A stretch of DNA of 64,000 nt from contig NZ_CP099917.1 in NCBI RefSeq assembly GCF_030994125.1, forward strand, positions 496,001 through 560,000, in the 5' to 3' direction. The notes beneath the pieces were generated by a model, which searched no databases, was not told the DNA's origin, and worked only from the letters and a program-made list of their open reading frames with translations. The DNA comes from Pseudoalteromonas xiamenensis (GTDB taxonomy: Bacteria; Pseudomonadota; Gammaproteobacteria; Enterobacterales; Alteromonadaceae). Within the stretch, counting starts at the first letter, position 1. Each line of letters opens with the position of its first letter. The position numbers were made by a program, and so were the translations under genes. Below are positions 17,043 through 27,814 of this stretch, one piece after another.

Positions 17043-17367
17043 AGCACTCCTCACTTAAATCACCACAGCCAAGCAAGAACTTATTAGCTGCATTTTGGCC
17101 TCCGACAAAAAACATTACGTAAGAGACACCTAAAACTTCACGCCCGCAATAAAGTAAAATCGGCGAAGGCGGAAGTTTATATGTATGGATGGCTAAAGTC
17201 TATGGTGATTTGATATTATTGTTCTTATTAAAACCAATCAGACAGCCGCGCCAAGCACTCGCGAATTCTGAACAGCAAGTTTATTAGAGTTATCAACCTG
17301 ACTATTACACACAGATCCGATAAACTCTACCCTATCACCTAAAATAGCTAAACTCGAGGAAGATCAA
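17043..17367. other. Divergent intergenic region nhaC / dapB
   Basis: No gene is visible. For dapB, CTGACT (17298-17303) and TAAACT (17321-17326) have a 17-base spacer and could be a weak sigma-70 promoter about 40 bp before the ATG. GAGGAAG at 17356-17362 is the dapB ribosome site. The rest shows no strong repeats. Confidence 0.4.
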
Positions 17368-18180
17368 ATGGATCGTATAGGTATATTTGGCGCAAATGGC
17401 CGAATGGGTCAGGCATTAATTGATGCCTGTGCGCAAGCAAAAGATTGTAAGCTCTCTGCTGCTTTCGTGCGCATCGCATCACCTCTCGCATCGACGCCAA
17501 TTCATCATATTAACAAATCTGCGCCTGTTGACTTATCTTTCGCCTGTGAATCTGCACTTCAGGACTGTTCAGCCGATGTCCTGATTGACTTCACTTTACC
17601 TGAAGGCATGCGCACACATCTCCAACAAGCAGTCAAATTGAATTTGCCCATGGTCATTGGCACAACAGGTCTCGATGACGAAGACAAACAAGCACTTACT
17701 GAAGCCGCTAAGCATATTCCTATCGTTTTTTCACGCAATTATAGCGTGGGGGTAAATTTGCTGCTTAACTTAGTCCAAGTTGCCGCGACGAAACTCGCCG
17801 AAGAAATGGACATTGAGGTCTTTGAAGCACATCACCGCAACAAAATTGATGCACCTTCTGGTACCGCATTAATGATTGGTGAAGCCATCGCACAGGCAAA
17901 AGGATGGGATCACGATGCCGTTGCGCGTTTTGATAGAACCACGATTCATGAAGCAAAATCACAACAAGAAATTGGTTATTCCGTGCTTAGAGCTGGCGAT
18001 ATAGTTGGTGAACATACGGCTTATTTCGCAACTATGGGCGAAAGGCTCGAAATTACTCATAAAGCCTCATCTAGATTAACGTTCGCAGCTGGTGCTGTAA
18101 GGGCTGCGCAATGGTTACGGAACAAGCCTGCTGGACTTTATGATATGCAAGATGTCCTTGGTTTAAAGGAGTTAGCTTAA
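17368..18180 (+). CDS. dapB: 4-hydroxy-tetrahydrodipicolinate reductase
   Basis: Reduces 4-hydroxy-tetrahydrodipicolinate with NAD(P)H in lysine/diaminopimelate synthesis. Seen: 270 residues (E. coli 273), the Rossmann loop GIFGANGRMGQAL at 4-16, DVLIDFTLPEG, GTTGLDDEDKQAL, the catalytic EAHHRNKIDAPSGTAL (His pair and Lys of the E(A/L)HHxxKxDAPSGTA motif at about 151-166), and a C-terminal ALFAAGA-like LTFAAGAVRAAQWL. GAGGAAG lies 5 bases upstream of the ATG. The following gene is carA after 200 bp, the same order as in many gammaproteobacteria. Together with lysC this window holds two lysine-pathway steps under separate control. Confidence 0.96.
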   Translation: MDRIGIFGANGRMGQALIDACAQAKDCKLSAAFVRIASPLASTPIHHINKSAPVDLSFACESALQDCSADVLIDFTLPEGMRTHLQQAVKLNLPMVIGTTGLDDEDKQALTEAAKHIPIVFSRNYSVGVNLLLNLVQVAATKLAEEMDIEVFEAHHRNKIDAPSGTALMIGEAIAQAKGWDHDAVARFDRTTIHEAKSQQEIGYSVLRAGDIVGEHTAYFATMGERLEITHKASSRLTFAAGAVRAAQWLRNKPAGLYDMQDVLGLKELA

Positions 18181-18327
18181 GTTTTTAACAGTTTCGTTAA
18201 CTTTTTTAGTTTAGAACCTTATTTTTGAATTTTTTTGATAGATCATTAGACGAATCTGCCAATTTACTGTAGACTGTATGGAATTTGCCAAAAATTTATA
18301 AAACTGCGTGTTACCAAGCGCTTAATA

Positions 18328-18365
18328 AACGGGAAGTAATGCGTATACGCAGCTCCCGTTTTTTT
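18328..18365 (+). terminator. Terminator-like hairpin in the dapB-carA gap (possible carA attenuator)
   Basis: AACGGGA/TCCCGTT stem enclosing a small GCGTATACGC palindrome, followed by a run of seven T at 18359-18365. It ends 6 bases before the carA ribosome site TAGGAGGT and 148 bp after the dapB stop, so it is oddly placed for a simple dapB terminator. Confidence 0.7.
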
Positions 18366-18382
18366 ACATCTAGGAGGTTAAC

Positions 18383-19519
18383 TTGACTAAATCCGCTCTG
18401 TTAGTCCTTGAAGACGGCACAGTGTTTCGCGGTACTGCCATTGGTGCTGACGGTATTTCTGTCGGTGAGGTAGTATTCAATACGTCGATGACAGGTTATC
18501 AAGAGATATTGACAGACCCGTCTTACGCGGAACAAATTGTTACTCTAACTTACCCGCACATCGGTAATACGGGTACTAACAGCGAAGACGAAGAAGCAGG
18601 TCAAATCTGGGCGAAAGGCCTAGTGATCCGCGATTTGCCATTGCTAGCGAGTAATTTCCGTAACGAGCAATCGTTAAGTGACTACTTAAAAGAACGCAAC
18701 ATACTGGGTATCGCTGACATTGATACACGTAAGCTAACTCGTATTCTTCGCGATAAGGGTGCGCAAAACGGCTGTATCATCGCAGGTGATGAAGTTTGCG
18801 AACAAAAAGCACTGGACGCTGCCAAGGCCTTCCCAGGCCTCAAAGGTATGGATTTAGCAAAAGTCGTGTCGGCAAAAGAAGCCTTTCCTTGGCGTGAATC
18901 AAGCTGGACATTGGGTGAAGGCTTTAAAACGCTTCAGGCTGATGAAGAAAAGTTTCACGTTGTTGCGTACGATTTTGGTGTCAAACGCAACATTTTGCGT
19001 ATGTTGGTCGATAGAGGGTGTAAATTGACCGTGGTTCCCGCTGAAACCCCCGCCTCTGAGGTCTTAGCGTTGAATCCTGATGGAATCTTCTTGTCTAATG
19101 GCCCTGGCGACCCTGAACCATGTACCTACGCAATCGATGCTATCAAATCCTTCCTAGAAACAGACACTCCTATTTTCGGCATTTGCCTCGGCCACCAGCT
19201 TCTAGCTCTCGCTTCCGGTGCTAAAACAGTAAAAATGAAATTTGGCCATCATGGCGGTAACCACCCTGTTAAAGATTTAGATCGCAACGTGGTTATGATC
19301 ACGGCACAAAACCACGGTTTTGCTGCAGACGAAGCAACATTACCTGCGAATCTACGTGCAACTCACGTTTCATTATTCGATGGCACACTTCAGGGTATTC
19401 ACCGTACTGACAAGCCAGCGTTTAGCTTCCAAGGTCACCCAGAAGCAAGCCCAGGTCCACACGACGCAGCGCCGTTGTTCGACCATTTCATTGAATTAAT
19501 GCAAGCACGTAAAGCCTAA
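18383..19519 (+). CDS. carA: Carbamoyl-phosphate synthase small (glutaminase) subunit
   Basis: Hydrolyses glutamine and passes ammonia to CarB for carbamoyl phosphate, the precursor of arginine and pyrimidines. Seen: 378 residues (E. coli 382); N-terminal [16 protein letters not shown]...[32 protein letters not shown]; class I amidotransferase domain with [11 protein letters not shown], the nucleophile elbow [13 protein letters not shown] (Cys of GxCxG), and [10 protein letters not shown] carrying the His-Glu pair. The start is TTG, justified by a strong TAGGAGGT 5 bases upstream. carB follows after 17 bp. The leader hairpin before it may regulate expression. Confidence 0.97.
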   Translation: MTKSALLVLEDGTVFRGTAIGADGISVGEVVFNTSMTGYQEILTDPSYAEQIVTLTYPHIGNTGTNSEDEEAGQIWAKGLVIRDLPLLASNFRNEQSLSDYLKERNILGIADIDTRKLTRILRDKGAQNGCIIAGDEVCEQKALDAAKAFPGLKGMDLAKVVSAKEAFPWRESSWTLGEGFKTLQADEEKFHVVAYDFGVKRNILRMLVDRGCKLTVVPAETPASEVLALNPDGIFLSNGPGDPEPCTYAIDAIKSFLETDTPIFGICLGHQLLALASGAKTVKMKFGHHGGNHPVKDLDRNVVMITAQNHGFAADEATLPANLRATHVSLFDGTLQGIHRTDKPAFSFQGHPEASPGPHDAAPLFDHFIELMQARKA

Positions 19520-19536
19520 TTAATAGCGGAGTCAAA

Positions 19537-22500
19537 ATGCCAAAACGTACCGACATAAAAAGCATTCTTATTTTAGGCGCAGGCCCAATCGTTATCGGTC
19601 AAGCGTGTGAGTTTGACTATTCAGGCGCGCAAGCATGTAAAGCCCTAAGAGAAGAAGGCTATCGAGTTATCCTTGTTAACTCGAACCCAGCTACAATTAT
19701 GACTGACCCAGAAATGGCGGATGCGACGTACATCGAGCCAATCCACTGGGAAGTAGTAGAAAAAATTATCGAAAAAGAGCGCCCATGCGCGGTATTACCG
19801 ACGATGGGTGGTCAAACGGCGCTTAACTGTGCGCTTGACCTTGACCGTCACGGTGTTCTTGCAAAATATGACGTTGAGTTAATCGGCGCGACTGCTGATG
19901 CCATCGATAAAGCAGAAAACCGTGAACGCTTCGACAAAGCGATGAAGAAAATCGGCCTAGAGTGTCCACGCGCTGAAATCGCTCACTCAATGGATGAAGC
20001 GCTCGATATCCTAACTCGAATTGGCTTCCCATGTATCATTCGTCCATCATTCACGATGGGTGGTACTGGCGGTGGTGTTGCCTACAACATGGAAGAATTC
20101 GAAGAGATCTGTACTCGTGGTCTTGACCTTTCACCAACAAAAGAGCTGCTTATCGACGAAAGCTTGATCGGTTGGAAAGAGTACGAGATGGAAGTGGTTC
20201 GTGACAAAAACGACAACTGTATCATCGTGTGCTCTATTGAAAACTTCGACCCTATGGGTGTTCACACAGGTGACTCAATCACGGTAGCGCCAGCGCAAAC
20301 ACTGACTGACAAAGAATACCAATTAATGCGTAATGCATCGATGGCCGTTCTTCGAGAAATCGGTGTTGAAACAGGCGGCTCAAACGTCCAATTTGGTGTA
20401 AACCCTGCCGATGGCCGTATGGTTATCATCGAAATGAACCCGCGTGTATCGCGTTCATCAGCCCTAGCCTCTAAGGCAACTGGTTTCCCTATTGCAAAAG
20501 TAGCGGCAAAATTGGCTGTTGGCTACACGTTGGACGAGCTACAAAATGACATCACGGGTGGTGCGACACCCGCGTCTTTCGAACCTTCTATCGACTACGT
20601 TGTGACTAAGATCCCACGTTTCAACTTTGAAAAGTTCGCAGGTTCTAACGACCGTCTAACGACGCAAATGAAGTCTGTTGGTGAAGTAATGGCAATTGGC
20701 CGTAACCAACAAGAGTCTCTACACAAAGCACTTCGTGGTCTTGAAGTTGGCGCGACGGGTTTTAACCCTATCGTTGCACTTGACGACCCGAATGCACGTG
20801 AAAAAATCGTCCATGAGCTTCGTGAGCCAGGTGCAGAGCGCATTTGGTACGTGGCTGACGCAATGCGTCACGGTATGTCTATCGAAGAAGTATTCGAACT
20901 TACAAAAATTGACCGTTGGTTCCTAGTTCAAATCGAAGACATCCTAAAAGACGAAGCGACAATCAAAGAAGTGGGCATGGCAGGTCTTACTGAAGACTTC
21001 CTACGTAAACTCAAGCGCAAAGGCTTTGCTGACGCGCGTATCGCTGAAATCGCAGGTGTGTCAGAAACTGAAATCCGTAAAAAGCGTCATGCGCTTAACA
21101 TCGTTCCGGTTTACAAGCGCGTTGACACGTGTGCGGCTGAATTCAGCTCAGACACAGCGTATATGTACTCAACCTACGACGAAGAGTGCGAAGCGCAGCC
21201 ATCAGACAAAGACAAAATCATGGTTATTGGCGGTGGTCCTAACCGTATCGGTCAAGGTATCGAATTCGATTACTGCTGCGTTCACGCTGCACTTGCAATG
21301 CGTGAAGATGGTTACGAAACGATTATGGTTAACTGTAACCCTGAGACTGTTTCAACAGATTACGATACGTCTGACCGCTTATACTTCGAACCAATCACAT
21401 TAGAAGATGTATTAGAAATCGTACGTGTTGAAAAGCCAAAAGGCGTTATCGTGCAATACGGTGGTCAAACACCACTTAAACTTGCTCGTGCACTTGAAGC
21501 GAATGGCGTGCCAATCATTGGTACTTCACCAGATGCGATTGACCGTGCGGAAGACCGTGAGCGTTTCCAACACTTAGTTGAGCGTTTAAACCTACTTCAA
21601 CCAGAAAACGCGACAGTAACGTCTCTTGAAGAGGCGATTGTGAAGTCTCAAGAAATCGGTTTCCCACTCGTAGTTCGCCCATCCTACGTACTAGGTGGTC
21701 GTGCAATGGAAATCGTTTATGACGAAGATGACCTACGTCGTTACATGACGCACGCCGTATCAGTATCTAACGAAGCGCCGGTTCTACTTGACCGCTTCCT
21801 TGACGATGCGACTGAAGTTGACGTAGACGCTATCTGTGACGGTCAAGAAGTACTAATTGGTGGTATCATGGAACACATCGAACAAGCGGGTGTTCACTCT
21901 GGTGACTCTGCGTGTTCACTACCAGCCCACTCATTGTCTGAAGAAATCCAGAACGTCATGCGTGAACAAGTAAAAGCAATGGCGCTTGAACTTGGCGTAG
22001 TCGGTCTGATGAACACTCAGTTTGCAGTGAAAGATGGCGAAGTTTACTTAATCGAAGTGAACCCGCGTGCTGCGCGTACTGTGCCATTCGTCTCTAAAGC
22101 AACTGGCGTTGCGCTTGCGAAAGTTGCTGCACGTTGTATGGTTGGTCAATCACTGCAATCACAAGGTGTAACGAAGGAAGTAATTCCTCCGTACTACAGC
22201 GTGAAAGAAGTGGTACTTCCATTTGCTAAGTTCCCTGGCGTTGACCCAATGCGTGGACCAGAAATGCGTTCAACGGGTGAAGTTATGGGTGTTGGTGAAA
22301 ACTTCGCCGAAGCCTTCGCAAAAGCACAATTAGGTGCGGGTAACACTTTACCACGCGGTGGTCGCGCGTTACTATCTGTGCGCAATGGTGACAAGGCACG
22401 TGTAGTTGAGCTTGCCAAGACAATGAAAGCGCTAGGTTTCGAATTAGATGCAACGTCTGGTACTGCAGCAGCACTGGAAGAAGCAGGCATCGAAGTTCGC

Positions 22501-22755
22501 CGCGTGAACAAAGTGTTCGAAGGACGTCCTCATATTCTTGACCGTATCAAGAATAAAGAGTACAGCTACATCGTAAACACGACTGAAGGTCGCCAAGCAA
22601 TTGAAGACTCTAAGGTGTTGCGTCGTGGTGCACTTCAACACAAAATAAACTACACCACTACGTTGAACGCTGCATTTGCTAACTGTAAAGCACACTCTGC
22701 GGATGACAGAGCAAATGTAAGCTCAGTTCAAGAGCTGCACCAGCGATTAAACTAA
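19537..22755 (+). CDS. carB: Carbamoyl-phosphate synthase large subunit
   Basis: Makes carbamoyl phosphate from bicarbonate, ammonia and 2 ATP. Seen: 1,072 residues (E. coli 1,073), with the duplicated ATP-grasp halves: [32 protein letters not shown] near residue 10 and its repeat [48 protein letters not shown] near 560; metal-binding [23 protein letters not shown] and [19 protein letters not shown]; then a C-terminal MGS-like allosteric domain (about 935-1072) where UMP/ornithine bind. Cotranscribed with carA. The ribosome site is AGCGGAG. greA starts 43 bp downstream, past a perfect hairpin. Confidence 0.98.
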   Translation: MPKRTDIKSILILGAGPIVIGQACEFDYSGAQACKALREEGYRVILVNSNPATIMTDPEMADATYIEPIHWEVVEKIIEKERPCAVLPTMGGQTALNCALDLDRHGVLAKYDVELIGATADAIDKAENRERFDKAMKKIGLECPRAEIAHSMDEALDILTRIGFPCIIRPSFTMGGTGGGVAYNMEEFEEICTRGLDLSPTKELLIDESLIGWKEYEMEVVRDKNDNCIIVCSIENFDPMGVHTGDSITVAPAQTLTDKEYQLMRNASMAVLREIGVETGGSNVQFGVNPADGRMVIIEMNPRVSRSSALASKATGFPIAKVAAKLAVGYTLDELQNDITGGATPASFEPSIDYVVTKIPRFNFEKFAGSNDRLTTQMKSVGEVMAIGRNQQESLHKALRGLEVGATGFNPIVALDDPNAREKIVHELREPGAERIWYVADAMRHGMSIEEVFELTKIDRWFLVQIEDILKDEATIKEVGMAGLTEDFLRKLKRKGFADARIAEIAGVSETEIRKKRHALNIVPVYKRVDTCAAEFSSDTAYMYSTYDEECEAQPSDKDKIMVIGGGPNRIGQGIEFDYCCVHAALAMREDGYETIMVNCNPETVSTDYDTSDRLYFEPITLEDVLEIVRVEKPKGVIVQYGGQTPLKLARALEANGVPIIGTSPDAIDRAEDRERFQHLVERLNLLQPENATVTSLEEAIVKSQEIGFPLVVRPSYVLGGRAMEIVYDEDDLRRYMTHAVSVSNEAPVLLDRFLDDATEVDVDAICDGQEVLIGGIMEHIEQAGVHSGDSACSLPAHSLSEEIQNVMREQVKAMALELGVVGLMNTQFAVKDGEVYLIEVNPRAARTVPFVSKATGVALAKVAARCMVGQSLQSQGVTKEVIPPYYSVKEVVLPFAKFPGVDPMRGPEMRSTGEVMGVGENFAEAFAKAQLGAGNTLPRGGRALLSVRNGDKARVVELAKTMKALGFELDATSGTAAALEEAGIEVRRVNKVFEGRPHILDRIKNKEYSYIVNTTEGRQAIEDSKVLRRGALQHKINYTTTLNAAFANCKAHSADDRANVSSVQELHQRLN

Positions 22756-22762
22756 GTACGAT

Positions 22763-22782
22763 GCTGGGGTGAAAACCCCAGC
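22763..22782 (+). other. Perfect hairpin with GAAA tetraloop between carB and greA
   Basis: Eight-bp perfect arms GCTGGGGT/ACCCCAGC around a GAAA loop (GNRA type), beginning 7 bases after the carB stop and ending 16 bases before the greA ATG. There is no T-run, so it is more likely an mRNA stability or processing stem than an intrinsic terminator. Confidence 0.7.
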
Positions 22783-22798
22783 TTATAGCGAGATAACT

Positions 22799-23275
22799 AT
22801 GCAATCAATTCCGATGACTGTACGAGGCGAGAAGCTGCTTCGTGACGAACTGAATCACTTAAAATCTGTTGTGCGTCCTAAAATCATTGCAGACATCGCC
22901 GACGCGCGTGAACACGGTGATTTGAAAGAAAACGCAGAATACCACGCTGCGCGTGAGCAACAGGGCTTTTGTGAAGGACGTATTCAAGAAATTGAAGCTA
23001 AGTTGTCTACAGCTCAAGTTATCGACGTGACAAAGATGACAAATAATGGAAAAGTTATTTTCGGCTCTACCGTGTCTATTGTGAACGTTGATACCGACGC
23101 TGAAGTCACTTATCGCATCGTGGGCGATGATGAAGCGAACATTAAAGAAAATTTGATTTCGGTAAATTCACCTATCGCGCGTGGTTTGATTGGTAAAGAA
23201 GTTGATGACATGGTGACAATTCAAACACCGAATGGTGCTGTTGAATATGAGATCACTGAAGTCGAATACCTGTAA
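22799..23275 (+). CDS. greA: Transcription elongation factor GreA
   Basis: Binds the RNA polymerase secondary channel and stimulates cleavage of backtracked transcripts. Seen: 158 residues from the chosen ATG, identical to the E. coli length, with N-terminal coiled coil ([18 protein letters not shown]...[27 protein letters not shown]; the acidic D-x-x-E tip lies in this loop) and a C-terminal FKBP-like domain ([26 protein letters not shown]...[10 protein letters not shown]). The frame extends ten codons further upstream to a GTG, but that would start inside the hairpin and is not conserved in the family. A terminator follows. Confidence 0.97.
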   Translation: MQSIPMTVRGEKLLRDELNHLKSVVRPKIIADIADAREHGDLKENAEYHAAREQQGFCEGRIQEIEAKLSTAQVIDVTKMTNNGKVIFGSTVSIVNVDTDAEVTYRIVGDDEANIKENLISVNSPIARGLIGKEVDDMVTIQTPNGAVEYEITEVEYL

Positions 23276-23296
23276 TTACACATCGACTCGCAAAAT

Positions 23297-23324
23297 AAAA
23301 CCCAAGTTTATACTTGGGTTTTTT
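23297..23324 (+). terminator. Rho-independent terminator of greA
   Basis: AAAACCCAAGT/ACTTGGGTTTT stem with a TTAT loop and trailing T residues. It can work in both directions and also lies just past the stop of the convergent GH16 fusion gene. Confidence 0.9.
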
Positions 23325-23350
23325 AATATTTAATTCAACGATATAACGAA

Positions 23351-26300
23351 TTATAAGCTATTTAAAAAAGCCAATAACGCGCTTTTATCTGACTCACCCA
23401 ACACTTCAAAAGCAACTTTAGCCGTTTGCCCTTCTCCGCCATGCCAAAGAATGGCTTCTTCGAGGCTACGTGCCCGACCATCATGTAAATAACTATGTTG
23501 TGGCGTGCAGAATTCATTACCTTGACCGCCAAGAATGTTGTCTAATCCACCCGTTACGCATGCAGACAATCCAATTCCCCACAGTGGTGTTGTACGCCAT
23601 TCTGAGCCACTCGCATCACCTTCACCAAGTGTGTCCGCTAAACCACTGCCCATATCGTGCAGCAACAAATCGGTGTATGGGTGAATAGTTTGATTGCGTA
23701 GTTCTGAAAAGGGGTGGAAAGCGCTTGTCTGCACGGTATCGACGTGACACTGTCCACACCCGATGTTTGCAAATACACTCTTGCCCTGTTGAACTTGCGC
23801 ACTCTCTGAATCTCGCTGTGCGCGAATACCCAGAAGCGCCAGATACTTTACCAATTTATCTAGATCGGTATCTGATACCTCTACTGCATTAGCGCCGCAA
23901 TTCGATTGAGCAGAGCCACAATCAGGATTCGGTAATAAACTCGATGTCACTCCCATATCGGTGTTGAACGCACTGGCGACTTGATGCTTCAAATTTACCG
24001 TTGTCGCTTTCCACCCAAATCGTCCGAGACGCGTAACGCCAGTTTCAGGATCCGCGATACGGTTGGCTTTTCCTGAAATACCATCGCCGTCCAAGTCGTT
24101 TGGGTCTTCTTGCGCTAAAATCGTTTCTTCTGAAATCGCCTCTAATAACCCCATTCCAACGAGTTGTGGTGCGATACGCGCTGAAAATTTGGCTGGTGTG
24201 ACTTTGCTGAACTGGAAATTCGGCTTCCGCAACCCATTGTTTTCACTCCAGCTAGAGATGATAACACTGCCTTCGCTTTCACTGCTTGGGATCCCGAACG
24301 TACTTGGCTGCAATACTTTTCCGATGAGCGGATCTGGATTTCCATTGCTGTCTGAGACTTTGAATACCCATTTGTTTAAAGGCTCTCCGACTGCCGCGGG
24401 TGCAGCGCGACCGTTTCGAGCATGGCAGCTCACACAACTTTGATTTATGTAATGAGGACCGGCTTTGCCAACAACGGCATTAAATATTCCATTCTCATTT
24501 CCATGCTCATCGTGTTGTCCCGAAACAAAACTGCTGTGATGCACTCGGCGACCTTCAACAAACATTTGCCCGTTAACGTTGGACAAGTTGGTTGCCATTT
24601 GCATGAAATGATTGTCTGGCTCATTGGTATAGTTGTAAGGTAACGTAGTCCCACCCCCGAGCCACGCACTTTGCGCAATTGGGTATGAGTCTTCACGTTG
24701 AGACCCTTTTTCGTCAAATTTCCCTTGTGTTTTCCACGGTACCAATCCTTGTCCAATGACGTAAAGATAGGTAGTCCCGTAATAGTTATCTCGCCCTTCT
24801 GGTGCAGCGAGCAAAAATTGGCTTGCCTCAAATTCCATGCGCTGCCCGACTTGCAATGGTAAAAAACCGGTTTGGCCCGGATCCCAATTAAGTGGTCGGT
24901 AATCGTTTATGACTAAACGATAGCGATGCTGAGTACCGTTATCGCTGATTTTGTTGAAATTATGATCATAGCTTCCTTGATCTAACGCTTGAACCGCGCC
25001 ATTCACACCAAAATAGTTACCGTGATATTCAGCAACGGTATTCAAACCTCGGTACCAAGCACGAAACTCCCGTTCATCAAGTGGCCACTCGGTGATAAAC
25101 GTTATTTCCAAACTATTTCCACCTTTCGCCACGTAGTCAACAAACTGAAACTGTGCAGTTCGATGTATCCAATAGTGAGAAAGATAATGGTCATAACTCT
25201 GGAATTGGTCCTCCTTTGCGTGCCTATCTCGACCTCTATCTGAAAAACGAGTAACCAAGGCATCTCCTCGATCAAACTGAATAGCTTGCTCAAGCACCGT
25301 ATCAGCAGAATACAATGGAACTACATTTGAACTATTGATGATTGGACAGCCTTGATTGTCAACGCTACTGCCTACCGGCGTATTTGGACACGAGTCCAGT
25401 GTATCAGGCACACCGTCGCCATCACTGTCTGCATTGGGTGGTGTACCGCCACCGCGCTTTAATGTGAAGGTTTTTATGGTTGTGTCGACTGCACCACCAC
25501 CGGCTTGGTAAGTAAACCAATACTCAATCGAATCACCATTTTGGAGACTTTCAAGACTCAGAGTGTTACGGCCACCATTAACCACCATGCGTACGTTCTG
25601 TTGACCTCCACCATTGATACGATAGTGGACGTCCGCCCAATCCGTTGTATTGACAAAAAATTCAACACTTGAGTCACTCGTTTGTGTAATACCATATGGC
25701 TGTTGAACAATTGGACATCCCTTACTGTCAACCTGTGTTCCCGCTGGGGTATTCGCGCATTCATCTAGCAAATCTTCAATACCATCACCATCTGAATCCA
25801 CAGCCTGCCGTGTTGGCTCAGTTAGGATAGCCCATTCTGCAAGTTGTGTAATATTGCCACTATTGTTGTTCATGGTCAGACGGTAATATTGGTATGGCGT
25901 TTGATTGCTAAATGAAAATTCTCTTGTTTCGAATCTAGACGCAAAATCTTCGTTATTACGCGAATCTAAGGTTGCCCACGTTACCCCATCGTTTGAGCCC
26001 AGCAATGTCCAGTTCAATGGATCGCGAACAGCCGCATCATTTGCAGACGTCAATCTGTAGCCTTTTGCAACGTATGCCCCGTCGGTCGCCTTAAATTGGA
26101 TCCACATTCCGTTATGAAAAGTCAGATACTTCGTATTAAGATTGTTATCAATGACTTTTTCAATTGTTTCACCTTGCGGTGAGTCATTGTATTGGGCGCT
26201 CAAATCTCCGGCAGAATCTGTGATGTCGATTAGCGTAGACAGTTCACAGCCTTTTTCATCAACTGGTGTGCCAACTGGCGTATTTGGACAAAGGTCAAGA

Positions 26301-27814
26301 TTATCCTTTACACCATCACTGTCTGAATCCAGGTCTGGCGCGCTACCACCACCAGTCCAAACAATATCATCCATCGCCATTTCAAAGGGGAATGTCGGTA
26401 TTTGTCCGTCAACTGACACGATATTGAAATGGTTTTTGATTGACTGTAACGCGATAAGTGGCCCTGCTAGGTCTTTCACTGGAATAACCGCTTCCGCCCA
26501 GTCACCATGACGAACCAGTCCATAGGTCGTTGTATTTGCAGGAAACGTTATCCAGTTTTCATTCGTATAGGTATCCGCAATGCCAACCTTAAATGATACA
26601 TTCGCAGGGATTTTGATCTTGAACCGAACATCACCATCAACAAATGCACTCATGTCTCGAGCTTGTCGAGCTTGAAAACCACCACCAAACCACTGATCTG
26701 GCGTATAGTTCCAAGAAATAACGGAACTACCTTCATAGGCCGCTGCATTTCCTGTGCTTATAGAAGTTTGATTCCATACATAAAAATCGGCATTTTCACC
26801 CAACGATAATTTGTTTGATGTTGGGGTGTTATCGGTAAATACACCGAATGTGCCATGCTCCGCTGGAGTGGTATTACCTAAAAACACTTCACCTTGACCA
26901 TCGAGCTGATACACACGCACATAATCGACAATCATCTTGCCCGGTAGTGGTGCTGTCACCTCGCTGTCACTGTGCGCATCCGTAAAATTTCCCCCTACAG
27001 CAAGATTCATGAGCAAATAAAATGGTTCTCTAAATTCACTGGATTCATCATCAATCAGAAAAGGGGCATCGTACATGTCGTACTCAACATCATTATCAAC
27101 CACAGCAAACCGAATCGATGTTTGTGTCCAATATAAGCGATACGTCACAAAGCGGTCGGTTAACGGCTGCGAACTCAAGTGAGCATTGTCGTTTTGCCAA
27201 GCAAGACTTGCGGCACAGGTTGGATTTCCACTACCGCAGGCAGCTTCGGTATAGAAAATAAGATTCGACCCCGTATAGTTGTTTATCGGCGCTCCTGGAA
27301 ACCCAGCATCTGCGCGACTTTGCGAAGATTGCCCCATTTCCATAATGTCAATCTCACCTTTCGCAGGCCATGTTGCAGTGCTCGTTCCAAGCATCCAAAG
27401 TGCGGGCCAAAGACCCATATCCACTCCAGATACTTTCATGCGCATTTCGACCATGCCGTACTTGATGGCGAGTTTATTGCTACTTTGGATTTTTCCAGAA
27501 GTAAAGCCCTTTCCTCCAACGGATTCCCGTCTTGCCTCGATGACTAAGCCTTTGTTTCCTGGTTCTCCCACGATGTCTTCAATGCCAACGTTGTTTTCAC
27601 TGTACCACTGCAGCTCTTGATTGCCCCAGCCGCATAAACCCAAAGCGCATCCATCACCCGTATCCACGTTCCAAATTTCTGTATTGAAACTGTTGAAATT
27701 ATCTTCCCACATCAAGCTTCCGACAGCGGCTTGAGTTTGAGGCGTGAGGAGCACAGCGACGAAAGCAAGGCTTGCATGCAAATGCCTTCGCGAGGTTGAT
27801 ATTATTGTTTTCAT
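23351..27814 (-). CDS. Secreted multidomain GH16 glucanase fused to a di-haem cytochrome/peroxidase domain
   Basis: A 1,487-residue exported protein. Domain order (approximate residues): signal peptide 1-29 (MKTIISTSRRHLHASLAFVAVLL...TQA); GH16 30-310 with catalytic GEIDIMEMG at about 150 (ExDxxE), a laminarinase-type core; a beta-sandwich carbohydrate-binding-like region 320-495; three thrombospondin-3-like calcium linkers (DSDGDG...CPNTPVG) near 498, 672 and 795; an F5/8C (discoidin)-like domain 530-665; a CBM56-like domain 705-785 (WADVHYRINGGGQQNVRM); then from about 830 a DUF1111/di-haem peroxidase-like domain with CVSCHARNG near 1128 and CGQCHVDT near 1355. The ATG at 27814 is chosen over an upstream TTG-type extension because the signal peptide begins there and AAAGGA precedes it. 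Expected role: beta-1,3-glucan degradation with linked redox chemistry; the latter is inference. Confidence 0.85.
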   Translation of the reverse strand: MKTIISTSRRHLHASLAFVAVLLTPQTQAAVGSLMWEDNFNSFNTEIWNVDTGDGCALGLCGWGNQELQWYSENNVGIEDIVGEPGNKGLVIEARRESVGGKGFTSGKIQSSNKLAIKYGMVEMRMKVSGVDMGLWPALWMLGTSTATWPAKGEIDIMEMGQSSQSRADAGFPGAPINNYTGSNLIFYTEAACGSGNPTCAASLAWQNDNAHLSSQPLTDRFVTYRLYWTQTSIRFAVVDNDVEYDMYDAPFLIDDESSEFREPFYLLMNLAVGGNFTDAHSDSEVTAPLPGKMIVDYVRVYQLDGQGEVFLGNTTPAEHGTFGVFTDNTPTSNKLSLGENADFYVWNQTSISTGNAAAYEGSSVISWNYTPDQWFGGGFQARQARDMSAFVDGDVRFKIKIPANVSFKVGIADTYTNENWITFPANTTTYGLVRHGDWAEAVIPVKDLAGPLIALQSIKNHFNIVSVDGQIPTFPFEMAMDDIVWTGGGSAPDLDSDSDGVKDNLDLCPNTPVGTPVDEKGCELSTLIDITDSAGDLSAQYNDSPQGETIEKVIDNNLNTKYLTFHNGMWIQFKATDGAYVAKGYRLTSANDAAVRDPLNWTLLGSNDGVTWATLDSRNNEDFASRFETREFSFSNQTPYQYYRLTMNNNSGNITQLAEWAILTEPTRQAVDSDGDGIEDLLDECANTPAGTQVDSKGCPIVQQPYGITQTSDSSVEFFVNTTDWADVHYRINGGGQQNVRMVVNGGRNTLSLESLQNGDSIEYWFTYQAGGGAVDTTIKTFTLKRGGGTPPNADSDGDGVPDTLDSCPNTPVGSSVDNQGCPIINSSNVVPLYSADTVLEQAIQFDRGDALVTRFSDRGRDRHAKEDQFQSYDHYLSHYWIHRTAQFQFVDYVAKGGNSLEITFITEWPLDEREFRAWYRGLNTVAEYHGNYFGVNGAVQALDQGSYDHNFNKISDNGTQHRYRLVINDYRPLNWDPGQTGFLPLQVGQRMEFEASQFLLAAPEGRDNYYGTTYLYVIGQGLVPWKTQGKFDEKGSQREDSYPIAQSAWLGGGTTLPYNYTNEPDNHFMQMATNLSNVNGQMFVEGRRVHHSSFVSGQHDEHGNENGIFNAVVGKAGPHYINQSCVSCHARNGRAAPAAVGEPLNKWVFKVSDSNGNPDPLIGKVLQPSTFGIPSSESEGSVIISSWSENNGLRKPNFQFSKVTPAKFSARIAPQLVGMGLLEAISEETILAQEDPNDLDGDGISGKANRIADPETGVTRLGRFGWKATTVNLKHQVASAFNTDMGVTSSLLPNPDCGSAQSNCGANAVEVSDTDLDKLVKYLALLGIRAQRDSESAQVQQGKSVFANIGCGQCHVDTVQTSAFHPFSELRNQTIHPYTDLLLHDMGSGLADTLGEGDASGSEWRTTPLWGIGLSACVTGGLDNILGGQGNEFCTPQHSYLHDGRARSLEEAILWHGGEGQTAKVAFEVLGESDKSALLAFLNSL

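Noticed and set aside
27179..27620. Overlapping 113-122 codon plus-strand frames inside the GH16 domain
   Set aside because: Antisense to strongly conserved GH16 coding sequence including the active site.
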